A stretch of 64,000 nucleotides of DNA from Galbula dea (GCA_013399015.1 VWZX01010067.1:63139-127138), one strand, 5' to 3'; shown: positions 47,781 to 60,637, counted from the stretch's first letter. Notes: generated from the sequence alone by a model not told the origin. A program made the numbers and translations.

Positions 47781-48370
47781 TCACGTGGTGGCTGAACACA
47801 TCTTAAACCAATAAATAACACACCTAAAACCGACAACATCTGAGTCCCTGCTGAACGGTTCATGTCCTCACTGCCCCTTACCAAGACGGAAAGGCCAGGG
47901 TAGGTCCTGCCCGGAGCTGTGCAGGACTCAGCTACCGCAGGCTGAGGCCATCCTGCTCAGACACTGGAGGGGGCTGGTGCCACTCGGTAGGGGTGTGCCT
48001 ACGAGACACAGGCACTCTAACCCCACCAGCACTCCGGGCAGGATTTTTAATGCCTTTTTTCATGATATAAATCCTGCCAGCTGTCTACTGCAGAGCTATA
48101 AGGAGGCTGCTGTTTGCCCTGCTCCTTTTCTTGGATGCTGTCTCCCCAGGCAGTGTGTCAGCAGCACTGCTTCATGTGTTGCTTTGTGGTTTATTTTTAC
48201 CTTCTTTTTTTTTTTGGCAACAAAGGCAATTATCTACCAGAAGTCTTTGTGCCAAGGGTCCATTTAACCCTGTTGTACAATGCTTTAGCACCTCCCATGC
48301 TCTCCTTGTGCTGTCCAAGAAGCTGCTGCAACAGTGCCCATGGGGCTGTGCCACAGGACCTGCATTCCAT

Positions 48371-48895
48371 GGAATCATAGAATGGTTTGGAAGGGACCTT
48401 AAAGGTCACCTAGTTCCAACCCCCCTGCCATGGGCAGGGATGCCACCCACTAGGCCAGGCTGCCCAGGGTCACATCCAACCTGGCCTTCAACACAGTCAG
48501 GGATGGGAGAGCCACAACCTGTTCCAGTGCCTCACCACCCTCTGGGTAAAGAACCTCTTTCTAATTTCCAGTCTAAATCTCCCCTCCTTCAGCTTATATC
48601 CATTCCCCCTTGTCCTGTTGCAATCTGCCCAGCTGAAAAGTCTCTCCTCTTCTATCTTGTAATCCCCCTTTAGGTACTGAAAGGCTGCTAGAAGGTTCCC
48701 CTGAAGCCTTCTCTTCTCCAGGCTGAACAACCCCAACTCCTTCAGCCTATCCTCATAGGGGAAGTGCTCCAGACCTCTGATCATCTTTATGGCCTCCTCT
48801 GGACCTGCTCTAACAGCTCCACACCATTCTGATGCTGATGACCCCAGACCTGGCTGCAGTACTCCAGGTGGCATCCATCCACAGAGGGACACAAA
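48371..48895 (-). repeat. CR1, about 520 bp
   Basis: AATCATAGAATGGTTTGGAA, CCACTAGGCCAGGCTGCCCA and GCCTTCTCTTCTCCAGGCTG through CCAGACCTGGCTGCAGTACT. Closest in the window to a textbook CR1 3' portion. The open frames here are CR1-derived. Confidence 0.95.
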
Positions 48896-49007
48896 GCCAA
48901 GCCCCCCTCCCTTTGCCATAGCAACACACAAGTGATGTATAAGAATTAAAACTGGAGATGTGACAGGCTGAACATTTCCATTCCTTTCCCCCCACCCCTT
49001 CCTCTGC

Positions 49008-49070
49008 CTGTCAGCTGGACTTGATGATCTCAGAGGTCTTTTCCAACCATAATGATTCTATCATCTCCAT
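49008..49070 (+). repeat. CR1 3' end
   Basis: CAGCTGGACTTGATGATCTC, GAGGTCTTTTCCAACCATAA and the tail TGATTCTATCATC. Confidence 0.8.
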
Positions 49071-49216
49071 GTTTTCCTGAAATTCAGCTGGACAGGCACC
49101 CAAAGCAGAAGCATCTGCTTCTCCTTCCAGTGTCAGCAGTGTAATTAAAGTGTATTTGTGTTGTTTTGGTTTCAGAAACGTTGTTTTTGGCTTTTCTTTG
49201 GGTCTGCTGTGGAGCT

Positions 49217-49232
49217 GGATGGATGGATGGAT
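49217..49232. repeat. (GGAT)4 microsatellite
   Basis: Four perfect GGAT units. Confidence 0.85.
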
Positions 49233-49413
49233 TCACATGGTTCTGGTCTGTCTCCAGGCACACAGAAGCCTGTTTACAGACCACTGGGAAGTGTGGGACC
49301 CTGCCTGTCACTCACAGGAGCTGTGATGTACCCCATTCCTCTGCTGAAACAGCTCCTGGAAGAGCTTGGAGGGGCTGGGGGTGCTGGCTCCCCATGGCCA
49401 GCTACCATGGGCC

Positions 49414-49570
49414 ATCCATCACCTCTTCATCCTGCTTCAACCTTCTCCAGCAATCCATCACCTCTCCACTGTGCTTCAACCTCCCCCAGCAATCCATTGC
49501 CTTTCCATCCTACCTCAACTTCCATCAGCCATCATCACTTTTCCCCTCCTACCTCAACCTCCATCACATC
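49414..49570. repeat. 39-bp minisatellite, four copies
   Basis: Units start at 49414, 49453, 49492 and 49531, exactly 39 bp apart, each like ATCCATCACCTCTCCACTGT followed by GCTTCAACCTCCCCCAGCA. Because 39 is a multiple of three, one frame reads a 13-residue Ser/Pro/His repeat inside a 226-residue open frame (49158-49838). I do not regard that frame as a proven gene. Confidence 0.85.
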
Positions 49571-49867
49571 TGAGCTGCTTCCACCCACACTTTCCCCATC
49601 TAAAAATGATGCTTGTTGCCACGGTGTGGAGCCAGCATCCTTCTGGCAGGGTGGTTTCTCTGTCCTGCTGCCAGCCTGCACAGAGGAGTCCCCAGAGTGG
49701 GCTAGACCCTTCCTGCTGTTCCAAACCTATTCCTCAGGCTCTGGCTGCCTGCTCCTAGCCCTGCAGTTCAGTTTAGGCAGAGGAACCAAGCACTTTGATA
49801 GTTTAAAACCCAGAACAGATGCATCACCATTGTTTTAATTGTTATTGAAATGGACTTTTACTTATTT

Positions 49868-49890
49868 TATATATATATATATATATATAT
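49868..49890. repeat. (TA)n microsatellite
   Basis: An uninterrupted TA run of about 11 units. Confidence 0.9.
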
Positions 49891-50764
49891 GTACTAGTGG
49901 AGTAGGAATAGCCATTCCCTGCAGCTTTCCTGGGGTGAGCCATCCTACCCAGCCTCCTTCCCCCCAAGAGGACCTGAAATGAGCCACACTGCAGCCCTGA
50001 GAACACAGAGAGCAACATTTTACTTGTAAACAGCAGCCCTGTGGTTTGCTGGAATTCACTCCAGAAGAGGAAAAAAACCCCCTACCAACCCTCTGAGGTT
50101 CAGAGGTCACACCAGGAGCAGATACTTTACCATAGTTTACATTTGCAGATCTACAAACACATCAGATTTTCTTTAGCAGTGGCTGTGAAGCCAGGAGGAC
50201 ACTGACCCCTGTGCTGCTCCACTGCAGGCTCATTTGGAGACCTCCAGGGCTTGCACACTCTGATCCCACCTGGTCTCAATTCTGCTTCATGTTTCTCTCC
50301 TTGAAACCCTTTACAACATCAGCCAGAGCCATGACCTGGCAGCTTTTTTCCCTTCTCCTTTCTGTGTGATGGAGCTGTTGGCTCAGGTAGCTCAGAGGAA
50401 GGTGATGAAGAGGAAGGGATGTAAACCCTGGTTGCCCTCCATGCTAGAAGGGTTGGTTATGCTTCAGACCACCCCACCTGAACGTTGGAAGTGCTTTCTG
50501 CCTGATAAAAGTCAACCATGGAGCTGAGCAGTTCCCCTGACTGTTGATCACCTCCATGGGGTGATGCAGCTTTGCCTGGGCCATGGTTGCTTCAAGCTGC
50601 AGAAGAAGCTCAGGCACAGAAGGAGAGAGAGGACATCTCATGGAGAGATGCAGTGCAAAGGACAAGCTTTGTCCTAGGAGATAAACAACCAGGAATGGGG
50701 AAAACATCAGAAGGAGAAGGATTCTTCTGAGAAGAAAAAGGGCTTTTCTCCAAGAAGGCTCTAG

Positions 50765-50865
50765 TGAGGTTTTTTCCCCTTCTATCTAGTCTAAGTCTCC
50801 CTGGCTTAGTTTAAAACCACTCCCCCCCTGGACTTCAGTCCCTCTCCTGAGTTACAAACCCACTT
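50765..50865 (-). repeat. CR1 fragment
   Basis: CCCCTTCTATCTAGTCTAAG, TCTCCCTGGCTTAGTTTAAA and ACCACTCCCCCCCTGGACTT match the internal CR1 segment. Confidence 0.65.
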
Positions 50866-52766
50866 CTCCTGCCAGGTTTCTCTCTGACACCCAAGCTGAA
50901 GATGCCACATTTCATTGTCTGCAGTTATTCTCCAAGGAGAGAAATTCAGGCAGTGGAAAGAGTTTGGCTCTTGACCAACTATTTCAGCTATTTAACAATG
51001 ACCTTGAGTCCTTAGAGAAGGCTCTATTGAGAGCCCTAGTTTAAGGGGGGGGAAATAAAAAGGAAGGCAAACCCATGTTTCCTTGCAGAGTCTGGTACTG
51101 ATGTGTCTTTGCTGCAAAGTTCATCTCAGGCATGCTCTGCACACGACAAAAATGAGCTTCAAGGCAAGGGAAAAGGAAACAAAGTTGAACTCCTTGTCTT
51201 GGAATCACTCTGTGACCCTTCATGTGTTTGGAAATCCAGTTAACTTCCAGAATACCTGCTCACTTCATTCCCAGGAGCCAAACAAGCTGCTCAGGGCAGG
51301 GGACCCTTAGGTTGAGGCTTCAAGAAGAAGTTTGTTTTGTGTGTGAAAAGGTTATTTGTGGCTCCTTGCTTTTCCAGCAGCAAAGGAACCATGGCTCTAC
51401 CTCAGACAAGGGCACCCAAGGCAACAGCTCCCAAGTGAAGCCATCCAAGGCAGCAGCTCCTACACCTTCTGGGCAAGGGCAGCTCCCATGGAGAAGCACA
51501 AAGGACCAGGTCAGAACTTTCTACCATTGCCAATGAGCTCTTGGGGGCCACCAGCAGGGCAGGAGCCAGGCAAGGGGCCAGGGGAATAGATGCACTTCTC
51601 AAGTCTCATTTGGCCTTTGTGGTTCCCAACCCATCCCCATGAGTAGAGAAACTGTGTCTGGCTAAGAGGAGCAGAAAGCCACCTCCCTGGCCAGTTAAAC
51701 TGGGCACCACTGGGCCACCTGGGTGGGGATGGAGGTGGCAGAAGAGGGCTCACATCACTCTGGGGTCCCTGTTCTCTGGGCACAGGTTGCTGCTCTCCCT
51801 ATCACCATGTCTTCCTGCCACCAAACTACAACTGCTTCTGCTTTGTGTTCTCAGTCTGCTTCTCTCTGCCACTTACTGTTGGTTTTAAACCCAGAGACAA
51901 CTTCAGCACCTTTGAAGTGCCAAGATTTCCCTTGACTAGGTGTATGAAATGGTGCCTGTGAGCTAAAACTCTTACTTTCCTCTTCTGGCAACCTGAGAGA
52001 CCAACCCCTGGAGCACCAGGTGTTCCTCTGTGTTTCTGCAGCATGGTTTTTGTGGTCCAACAGACAGGAAGAGGAGCTTTGGTGGGGAGATCCTATTTGT
52101 CCTTACAAAGTGTAGCTGGCTACTTAACTTGGGGCCCTCTTCAAAGGCTGTGAAGCTCAGTGACTTCTTTTTCCCATGATGGGAACCTGCCAGCTTTCTT
52201 AGCAGGTGTAGTTGTGGGGGCAGAAGCCACACCAGAGCCCTGGGAAATGTGTTTTGGGTCAAACTGCAAAGAAATGTGGTGTCTCCATCCTGGCATGCTC
52301 AAAAGAGGGTAAGAGGACAGAGGTGGTGGCCCCTGGTACTCCAAGTCAGATAGGTATGTTGGGGTCCTCCATACTTTAACCCCTACTAGCACTTCTCTTC
52401 TGCCTGTTTATGGACTATGGGCTGCCAGCTGCTTGCTCACATCTCAGGAGCACAGAAATGAGAAAGGAAACCATAACCATCTTGGTTTTGCTAGCTCAAG
52501 ACTCTTTGCTTCAGGCTAGGCACTTAGTTTTTTGGCTATGGCTTTTCACAGCTTCCCCAAGCTCCTCATCCCTCAGTGATTCTCTTCCCACAGGTTAACA
52601 GAGGGATTTGGGAGACACCAAAAAGCTTCCAGACTTCCAGCCACAAGCCACAAACAAAGATAAACCAAATCACTTCAGTTCAGGTTCAGTTTCCACTCAA
52701 TTCCCTTGGAGCCTTTCACATTTCTGCTCCACTTGGAGGAGCTCCCTGCTCCAGCAGGACACATGT

Positions 52767-52814
52767 GATCCAGGCTTAGATCCAGGCTTAGATCCAGGCT
52801 TAGATCCAGGCTTA
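52767..52814. repeat. 12-bp tandem repeat, four copies
   Basis: GATCCAGGCTTA is repeated four times without change at 52767, 52779, 52791 and 52803. One frame reads DPGL four times in a 172-residue open frame (52608-53126) that has no other recognisable feature. Confidence 0.95.
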
Positions 52815-53159
52815 GATGTTAGAGACCTAGAACCAAACTTCCTCCTAGATACAGCACAAACCTATCAGGTTTTCTCCCCAAACCCATCTTTTTTGGGGGG
52901 AAAAAACCCAGAAAACCCTAAACCCAACAACATTTTTTTGCTTTTTTCTTATCTTCCAGCTCTTAGGAGTCTGAAAACATGTCATGGATCAACATTTCAA
53001 AGCATTATCCACCCAAAGATCCAAACAAGCACTCAGGAATCTAAAGAGCATGTAGAAAGTTATGCAAACAACCTGCAGGAGATCCAGCAATGGCACCAGG
53101 CTTTGCAGGGCCTCTGCTCAGCCTGAGGGTGCCTGCAAGTTTGGTCATCTAGGGAAAAG

Positions 53160-53520
53160 AAGGACAGGGACCTGGGGGAGCAGGGCCAGAGGAGGCCACA
53201 GAAATGATCTGAGGGCTGGAACCTTTCTGCTGTGAGGCCAGGCTGAGAGTTGGGGTTGTTCAGCCTGGAGAAGAGAAGGCTCCAGGGAGACCTGACTGCT
53301 GCTTAAAGTAGCCTAGAAGAAAGCAGGGGAGAGACTTTTTAGCAGGAGCTGTTGGGACAGGACAAGGGCTGGTGGTTTGGAACTGAAAGAGGAGATTGAG
53401 TCTAGAGAGAAGGGAATTTTTCACACAGGGTGGAGAGAGCCTGTCCCAGGCTGCCCAGAGAGGTGGGAGATGTCCCAGCCCTGGGACCATCCCAGCTCAG
53501 GCTGTCTGGGGCTCTGAGCC
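53160..53520 (+). repeat. CR1
   Basis: AGGCCACAGAAATGATCTGA, GTTGTTCAGCCTGGAGAAGA and AGAGGTGGGAGATGTCCCAG; ends at CTGGGGCTCTGAGCC without the tail. Confidence 0.9.
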
Positions 53521-54804
53521 TCTGGAACTGGCCATGCCAGAAAGCTCAGATTTGTTCAGTTTTGTGCAAGCTGCCCAAAGATGGAAGCAATCAGGCACAA
53601 GAACCTGAGCTCCTGCTTTGGTGTGACCACACCAAGCCTAGAAGCCTGGGTGGATCTCACCTGAGCCCTTGGCAGCATTTCTGACCAGCTGGATACTTAC
53701 ACATTCTCAATCTTCATTTCCCCTAATTGGCATTAAATCCATTCATGTTACCCATGTCTTTTCTGCAGCATTTGCATCAGGTTTGGACTCACTTGGCACC
53801 TTGACATGGTTACTATGGTCAATAACATGGTTGCAAAACACTTGTTTGGCTGCCTTCCTGAGCTGGGTGCCAGCTGGCCTGAATGTGGAACCCAGAGCCA
53901 GCTTTCTGTTGAGTGTTCTTCAAAGAAAAGAAGATTTCTTCAGGGATGGGGAACCTTTTGCTAAGATTTTAATTGATTTCCTTTTTTTTTTCTCCCCCTC
54001 TACCCTCACTTTTGGCATCTGACATGGATCTGGACTGGCTGATGGATGAGAGGGTGGTGGGTCAAAAGAGCATGGTGAAGACAAAACCTGCCTGAGCTGC
54101 TGTCAGGCATGGCTGTTAGTGGAGGAGAAGAGAAGCAAAGGCTGCATCTGAGTGGCACAGGCAAAGAACCACCTCATCCTGAACATGAAGAACTACCTGA
54201 ATATGAAGATTCACCTGATCCTGACCATGAGGAACCACAGATTGAACAAGCTTTTATTCCCAGAGTAAAACCAGGGATCCACCCCCCCACAACAGTGAGC
54301 CCAGGGGGTGACAACAGCAGGGCCAAGCAGCATCCTTCCTGCTGGGCTAGCAAAGTCCTCACCTACAGAGTGCCAAACACATCCAACTCAGGCTTGGAAG
54401 AGAAAGGACAACTTGAGGATTGCACAAACAGCAAGGAACAGTCACATGAGGTCACATTAATCACTTGCATGTGCCTATTATTAGTTTAACAGGCTGAAAG
54501 GAAGGGAATGAGCAAGTCAGGCTAGGCTTTGTTTCACACTGCTCAACATGTTTTAAATCCCACAGGCACAAGCTCTGCTGTCACACCCTCAGGTTCCTTG
54601 TTGCTCACCAGGGAGGTGGTGAAGGCTGCATGAAACCTTCCTCAGCCCTGGAGCATACCCATAGGGTAAGGAGAGGCAGTGGGAGGCTGATAGCCCTCCA
54701 AGCTATGTGAGTTTTCTGCACCCAGAAAGTTGTTCCCTGTCCCAGAGAACCTGTGGGGCTCTGGTGCATCTCTGCCCATTCCTGTAAGGACACTGTCACA
54801 GCCA

Positions 54805-55285
54805 TGGCTGGGGGGACCTCTAGTCCAACCCCCCTGCTCCAGCAGGGGCACCCACAGCAGCTTGCCCAGGGTCACCTCCAGCTGCCTTGGCAATCTCTCC
54901 ACACGAGGAGACTCCACAGCCTCTCTGCAAAGCCTGGGCCAGGGCTCCAACACCCTCACAACAAACAAGTTTCTCCTCCTGCTCAGCTGGAACCTCCTGG
55001 CTTCCAGTTGGTGCCCAGTGCCCCTTGGGCTGGCCCTGGGCACCACTGAGCAGAGCCTGGTCCCAGCCTCTTGCCTCCAGCCTTCAGCTCTTGCTCAGCA
55101 TTGAGCAGCTCCCCTCTGGGGCTGCTTTTCTCCAGGCTCAGCAGCCCCAGGGCTCTCAGCCTTTCCTCCTGCCAGAGATGCTCCAGTGCCCTCAGCATCT
55201 TCCTAGCCCCTGCTGGACTCTCCCCAGCATTTCCTTGTCTCTCTTGACCTGGGGAGCCCAGAACTGGCCCCAGGGCTCCAGTTAC
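54805..55285 (-). repeat. CR1, 'ccagcaggggcaccc' subfamily, about 480 bp
   Basis: The subfamily signature, then TCACAACAAACAAGTTTCTC, GGGCACCACTGAGCAGAGCC and CAGCAGCCCCAGGGCTCTCA. Very close to the copy at 60668-61075. Confidence 0.95.
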
Positions 55286-56107
55286 ATTACACTGCTATGA
55301 AGAGGACCAAGCCAGCACCAGCCCAGGTAACACTTCACCCAACCCCAGGACACCAGCAGTGAAGCAGGAACAGTTCTGTGAAGCAAAGCCTCTCTGTTGG
55401 AGGGGTTTGGTGCAGCTCCACTAGCAAGGTGTGACCAAGGCTGTGCAAGTGCAAAGTGATGCTCACCTCAAACTGTTCCAGGATCTTCTCCCTGAAGAAA
55501 AACCCCTATCCCCTAGAGAGCAAACAGACTGTGTTTGGCATCAGCTGCAGCCTTGGCTAGGGGAAGAGTTTTATGGCTCTGCCTAAATATTTGGGTTTCT
55601 GCTCTCTTGCACGTTTCCCTCAAGCCTCCTAGTCATCCTGTAAAAATAGAAATTCCTCTCTGGAGGAGATAATTAACTAACCCTGAGCAGCTGCAAGGAA
55701 TCAAGCAGGGCAAGAGACAGATCCTGAGCCCTGCAGTGCTCCTGGCCAGCTGCAAAACATCACTGCTTCCTAACAAGGTCTTTCCCCTATGTTAGGCAAA
55801 ACCAGAAAGGTAAATGAAGACATAATTCAGGCAATGTCCATTTGCTCTTTTCCAATACAATTTTAACTACCTTGTGCAGTCTCATTTGTCTGAGAGGAGT
55901 CAAGCAATGCCCAAGACCTTTTCTCCAGGGGATTGGAGCAGGTCTGTGTGTTGGGAGCACTCACTGAGGAGCAGAACGTGAGCAGCAGCCTTGGTCCCTG
56001 TCAGCTTGGCAAGGAGCTGCACTTGGATTTCACCCCACAAGTTGCTGCAGAGCTGTTCAAAACACATCAGCCTCAGCATAACCTCTGGCCACTGTCCTGG
56101 CCATGTC

Positions 56108-56275
56108 CTGTGGCCTCAGGCTGCCCAGGGCAGTGATGGAGTCACCATCCCTGGAGGGGTTTAAGAAACATCTAGATGTGGTGCTTGGGGACATGGTTCA
56201 GTGGTATGGGGGTGCTAGGTTGATGGTTGGACTTGATGATCTTAGAGATCTCTTCCAAGCTTCATGATTCTGTGA
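56108..56275 (+). repeat. CR1 3' end
   Basis: GGCCTCAGGCTGCCCAGGGC, GGTTGATGGTTGGACTTGAT and the tail TCATGATTCTGTGAGG. Confidence 0.9.
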
Positions 56276-58652
56276 GGTGGTAAATCCAAGGGACACACTG
56301 CCTGCAGCCATCTGTGCTGGGCTCTGGCATTGCTGCTTCTGCCTTATTTGTGAGAGAGGGAGGCAGTCAGGCAGAGGAACCCAAAATACCAAATTATTTC
56401 TCCCTCCTTTTCCCTTCCTCTCCTCTCTCCCCATGCTGAGCTGTGGGAGGAGGCTGGTGGGGGGTGACTGACCCATGGGTGGGACCTCCCCTGTAGCTCT
56501 TTGTCCTCTGAAGCTTCTCCTGCTCTGAATCACAAATCTGGGTTTCCTTATGACAGAGGTGGCTGCTTCTCCCATCCATAGCAAATGAGATTTCTTTTCT
56601 GAGTGGCCCACAGAACTGCTGTCAGCCAAAACACTGATGCTGTTGTGAGGGCTGGAAGAACAGGTTTCAATTCTCTGCTCTCACTAATAGCCAGAGCCAG
56701 GGATAAAAAAAAGCTCCTGGAGAAGTCTAAGTTTACTTGAAAATCAAGGCAAATGAGTTTTTCTCTCCCTGCTTCTGTAATGGAATGACTTTGGATCTGG
56801 AGGGATCAAATTCATGGCAGTTTTCAATGTGGACTGGAAAAGCAGAGCTTTTTCAAAGGTCTCATTGAACCTTGTTTCTCCTTGCTCAGTCTCCCCTCTC
56901 CTCCAGGCTGCACGTCAGCCTTTCCACAAGCAGCCTATTCACAGTGACACCAGCTGCTGGAGCTCCCTCTGCTCCCAGAGCTCTTGGGCCATCCCCAGTC
57001 CCTTGGCTTCAGTGAAGGGTTTGTGTCTGGTGGCCATGCTGTGGGCTCCTTTCATCTCCCAGCTTCAAGTGCTCTGCTGGGTTCACCCTGTCCTTGTGTC
57101 TGTGGAGACCTGCTCAGCCCAGAGCCAGAGCAAGCTCAGTGTTCCATATCCTGCCCTTGGGCAAGAGCTCACAGCATGCTCAGCGTGGCAGCAGCTCAAG
57201 AAATCCTCCCCAGGTAGCTGAAGACAAATTCAACCCAACTGGGGAGTGCTGCACCCCCTGATGGAAAGCCTCAGGACAGGTGGGTGGGAGCCAGGCTCCT
57301 GCCTGCACCCTGAGCACTGTAGGTCTCTTCCAACTGAAATTTCATCTCCTTTCCTCTTCTCCTCTCCCTTTGGTGAGCAGAGATCTGCTGAATCTGTGTT
57401 TCAAGGCTCACCTTGGGGCATTTGAGACACACAGATATCCATATATCACTTATCCTGGTTTGTGTAACAGACCAGTGAAGCATCTCCTTCTACACCAGCT
57501 CCTCCCTGGGCACGAAGGGACCAGAAACTTCCCTTCCTCTCTCTCTCCCTCCCCAGTTTGAAGCCTCCCTTTAGAGAAGAGGGTCACAGGGACCCTCCTG
57601 AGTGCTCCTGCCAGCCTGAGGACAGCTCTGCCTGCAGCCAGGAAAAGCCTCACACTTTGTGTCCCTCAGAATAGAAGCAGAGCCCAGCCCCAGCTCTGCT
57701 CCCTGAAGCTGCTTGTGCTGGCTTCTGGCTCTGCTTTCACCACATGCAGCTACACCAGGCTCTCTGCCAGCTCCTTTTTGCCTCTGGTCCAAAAGAAAAG
57801 ATGCTTGCCAGGAGCACAGGTTGAGGTTTTCCAGGCAAGGAGGTGCTGGGTCTAGCCAGGCTGAGCTTTGGGCTCTGCCCAATCTTTCCCTGGGGCTGGA
57901 GAGAGCTTGGATGTTGTCTCTGGCTTTGTGCATGTCAACTCACAGCCACTTCACTTCAGTCAGGACATGAGCCAAGCACCCCCATTTCCAATCTCTTTTT
58001 CTCTGTCCTGTAACAGCTACCAAACTGCATTTTAAACCCTTCTCCAAAACTGACCCAAGGATCTCTGCTGCTGCCATTGTTTGAGGAAGCCTTTGGAATC
58101 CAGTGAGGAAAAAACAACCCCTCTGCAAAGGCTTAGCTGATTTCTCAAGCTCTGAAACCTGCTCTTTATCACCTCCTGCACCAAAGTGGAGGGGAGAGGA
58201 TGTGGGGAGAAAACAACATTCTTGCTGGTACCAAAGAAATGGGCAGATAACTGAAATAGTGACCTTTCTCAAGCTTGGGATGCTCTGTTTGCAGCCTCCA
58301 TTGGTGCCACTGCTCTCACCACATCTCCCTGAGGTTAAGACCCTAGGTAGGAAGCAAATCCTAAAGGCCAGGGTGGGAAACTGTTTTCATTTGTAAGAGC
58401 AACTCCTAGGAGCCAACCAAATGGTCTCAGAAACCTTGTTTCTGCCAAGGCTGCTGAGCCAGTTCTGCAGAACACAACCATTTCTGACAGCAAAAGCCTT
58501 CCTCAGCCTTGGCTGAGGAGATCCTTCCACAGCTGAAGCTCCTTCTGCACAGGCTCTGTACATCTGACAGTCATGGCTCACACCAGTTTGTGTTGCTTGG
58601 GGTAAGGTGTGTGGAGAGCTGCTGATTTGAGTCAGAAACAGCACAAAGGGTT

Positions 58653-59030
58653 GCATAGAATCAGAGAATGTCCTGAGTTGGAAGGGACCCACAAGGGTCA
58701 TCAAGTCCAACTCCTGGCACTGCAGAGGACAACCCCAACAATCACACCAGGTACCTGAGGGCTTTGTCCAAATGCTTCTGGAGTTCTGTCAGGCTTGGTG
58801 CCATGGTTGCTGCCCTGGGGAGCCTGTTCCAGTGCTCCACCACCCTCTGGGGGAAGAGCCTCTTCTTAATATCCAACCTAACCCTCCCCTGGCTCCTCAT
58901 GGCTTTCCCTCACTGGTCACCAGAGAAAAGAGCCCAGCTCCTGCCCCTCCACTTCCCCTCCTGAGGAAGCTGCAGACCATGATGAGGTCTCCCCTCAGTC
59001 TCCTTTTCTCCAGGCTGAACCTGGAGCTGT
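58653..59030 (-). repeat. CR1
   Basis: CATAGAATCAGAGAATGTCC, TCCAAATGCTTCTGGAGTTC, CACTGGTCACCAGAGAAAAG and CAGTCTCCTTTTCTCCAGGC. Confidence 0.95.
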
Positions 59031-59383
59031 CCTCACCTTGCATGTCCAGCCCAGGGGCTCTGGTGCAGATAAAGCCACACAGCCTGCTGCTGGGGCCAAG
59101 GGACACACAGCAAGCAAGGAAGCCTCTGAGAGTCAGCAAGAGTTTTGTCAGCACAAATCTCCATCTGTGACCAACAAGATTCAAGATCTGCTGGAGATGC
59201 CTCCAGAATATAGCTTTTCCTTCAAAGCTTTCCTCAGAATGGAAGTACCACATGAACTGAAGCAAATCACAAGGAACTTTCAGGAACCTCACAAGATACA
59301 ATACACACACAACCTTAGGGTCAGGCTTCCCCCTATGTTCTTTAAGCAGACACTTGCTGCACATCTCAGAACTGTAGGATCAA

Positions 59384-59705
59384 CATAGAATCCTAGAGTG
59401 GTCAGAGTGGGAAGGGACCTTCAAAATCATCTAGTTCCAACCCCCTGCCTGCCAGGGACACCTCCCACTAGAGCAGGTTGCCCACAGCCCCACCCAGCCT
59501 GGCCTTCAAAGCTTCCAGGGATGGAGCTTCCACAGCCTCTCTGGGCAACCTGTGCCAGTGTCTCCCCACCCTGACAGGGAAGAACTTCCTCCTAATGTCC
59601 AATCTAAATCTCCCTTCCTCTAGTTTGCATCCATTCCCCCTAATCCTATCCCTGCCTGACCTCCTAAACAGTCCCTCCCCAGCTTTCCTGTAGCCCCCTT
59701 CAGAC
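59384..59705 (-). repeat. CR1
   Basis: CATAGAATCCTAGAGTGGTC, CCTGCCAGGGACACCTCCCA, TAATGTCCAATCTAAATCTC and TTTCCTGTAGCCCCCTTCAG. Confidence 0.95.
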
Positions 59706-60517
59706 ACAGAAAGGTTGCCATCAACCAACAGTTTATGTTAACATTTCCAGCAGTCCTTTTCTGGAGGTTGACTCCAAGGAGCTGCCTGGTATTTAAAGCA
59801 CTTCTTGGACCTGTATCCCCCATAGGAGATCAAGTAGAAAAACCAACTGGGATTCCTTGAGAGTTCTTGCCCTGGGTGCTGGAAGAAGCCTCCCAGTATG
59901 CCCAGCTACCCACTGGCCAGCAGATGACAACCTGCCCAGTTAAACATGGCCATGACATCTCGAGGAGAACAAAGAAAACATCCCTAGGTGTTGGAGAGCA
60001 GCAGCTGGGAAATCTATACATAGGAAAACAAATAACCACCAGCTTTGATGGTCCAAGCTCACAGCAGAGATTACTTACCTTGGCAGATACATCTTCAAGC
60101 CATAGGGTTTGTAATTCCTCAGCCAGTGCTAAGCAAAACCATGTGTTCTGAAACGAGGGCAAAGTTGAACTCCAGCACTGCACAAAAGGCAGAGCTCAGG
60201 TCCTCACTTGTGCTTGCTGCACAACCAAACTGGGAAGGACCAAGCAAAAGTTTTCCCCAGAGAGAAGGAAAGCAAACACTGAGCAGCAGCTTGGAAGAGA
60301 AGCAAAAGGTGGAGGAGAGAGATGGAGAGAACCTGTCCACTTGACCACAGCTCCATCCATGGCACCATGGGCTGAAGAGCAGAGTATGTAGTCATGAGCT
60401 TCTCCAGCAATCAGAAGTTATGGTGATTCCTGTGACTTCAGATGTGGCAACTTCTCCAAAACTGAAGCAGAAATTATCTCCCACTTCTCTACAACCAGAC
60501 ATGCTGCAGCTTTTTGA

Positions 60518-60637
60518 TTGGAGATGTGGTGCTGAGGAACGTGGGTTGGTGCTGACCTGGCAGTGCTGGTTAGTGGTTGGACTTGATGATCTGAAAGATC
60601 TCTTCTGGCCAAAATGATTCTATGATTGCATGATTCT
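60518..60637 (+). repeat. CR1 3' end
   Basis: GAGATGTGGTGCTGAGGAAC, GGTTGGACTTGATGATCTGA and the tail TGATTCTATGATTGCATGAT. It faces tail to tail with the next copy, 30 nt away. Confidence 0.9.

Noticed and set aside
54109..54489. 126-codon frame with acidic PEHEELPEYEDSPDPDHEEP repeats
   Set aside because: It arises from a degenerate 24-30 bp repeat; no homology, promoter or splice context seen.
54642..55046. 134-codon frame with recurring 'LEARR...RNLFVVRVLEPWPRL' peptides
   Set aside because: The peptide recurs at 60418-60897 and in part at 32109-32513 because all are translations of one CR1 subfamily, outside its real coding frame.
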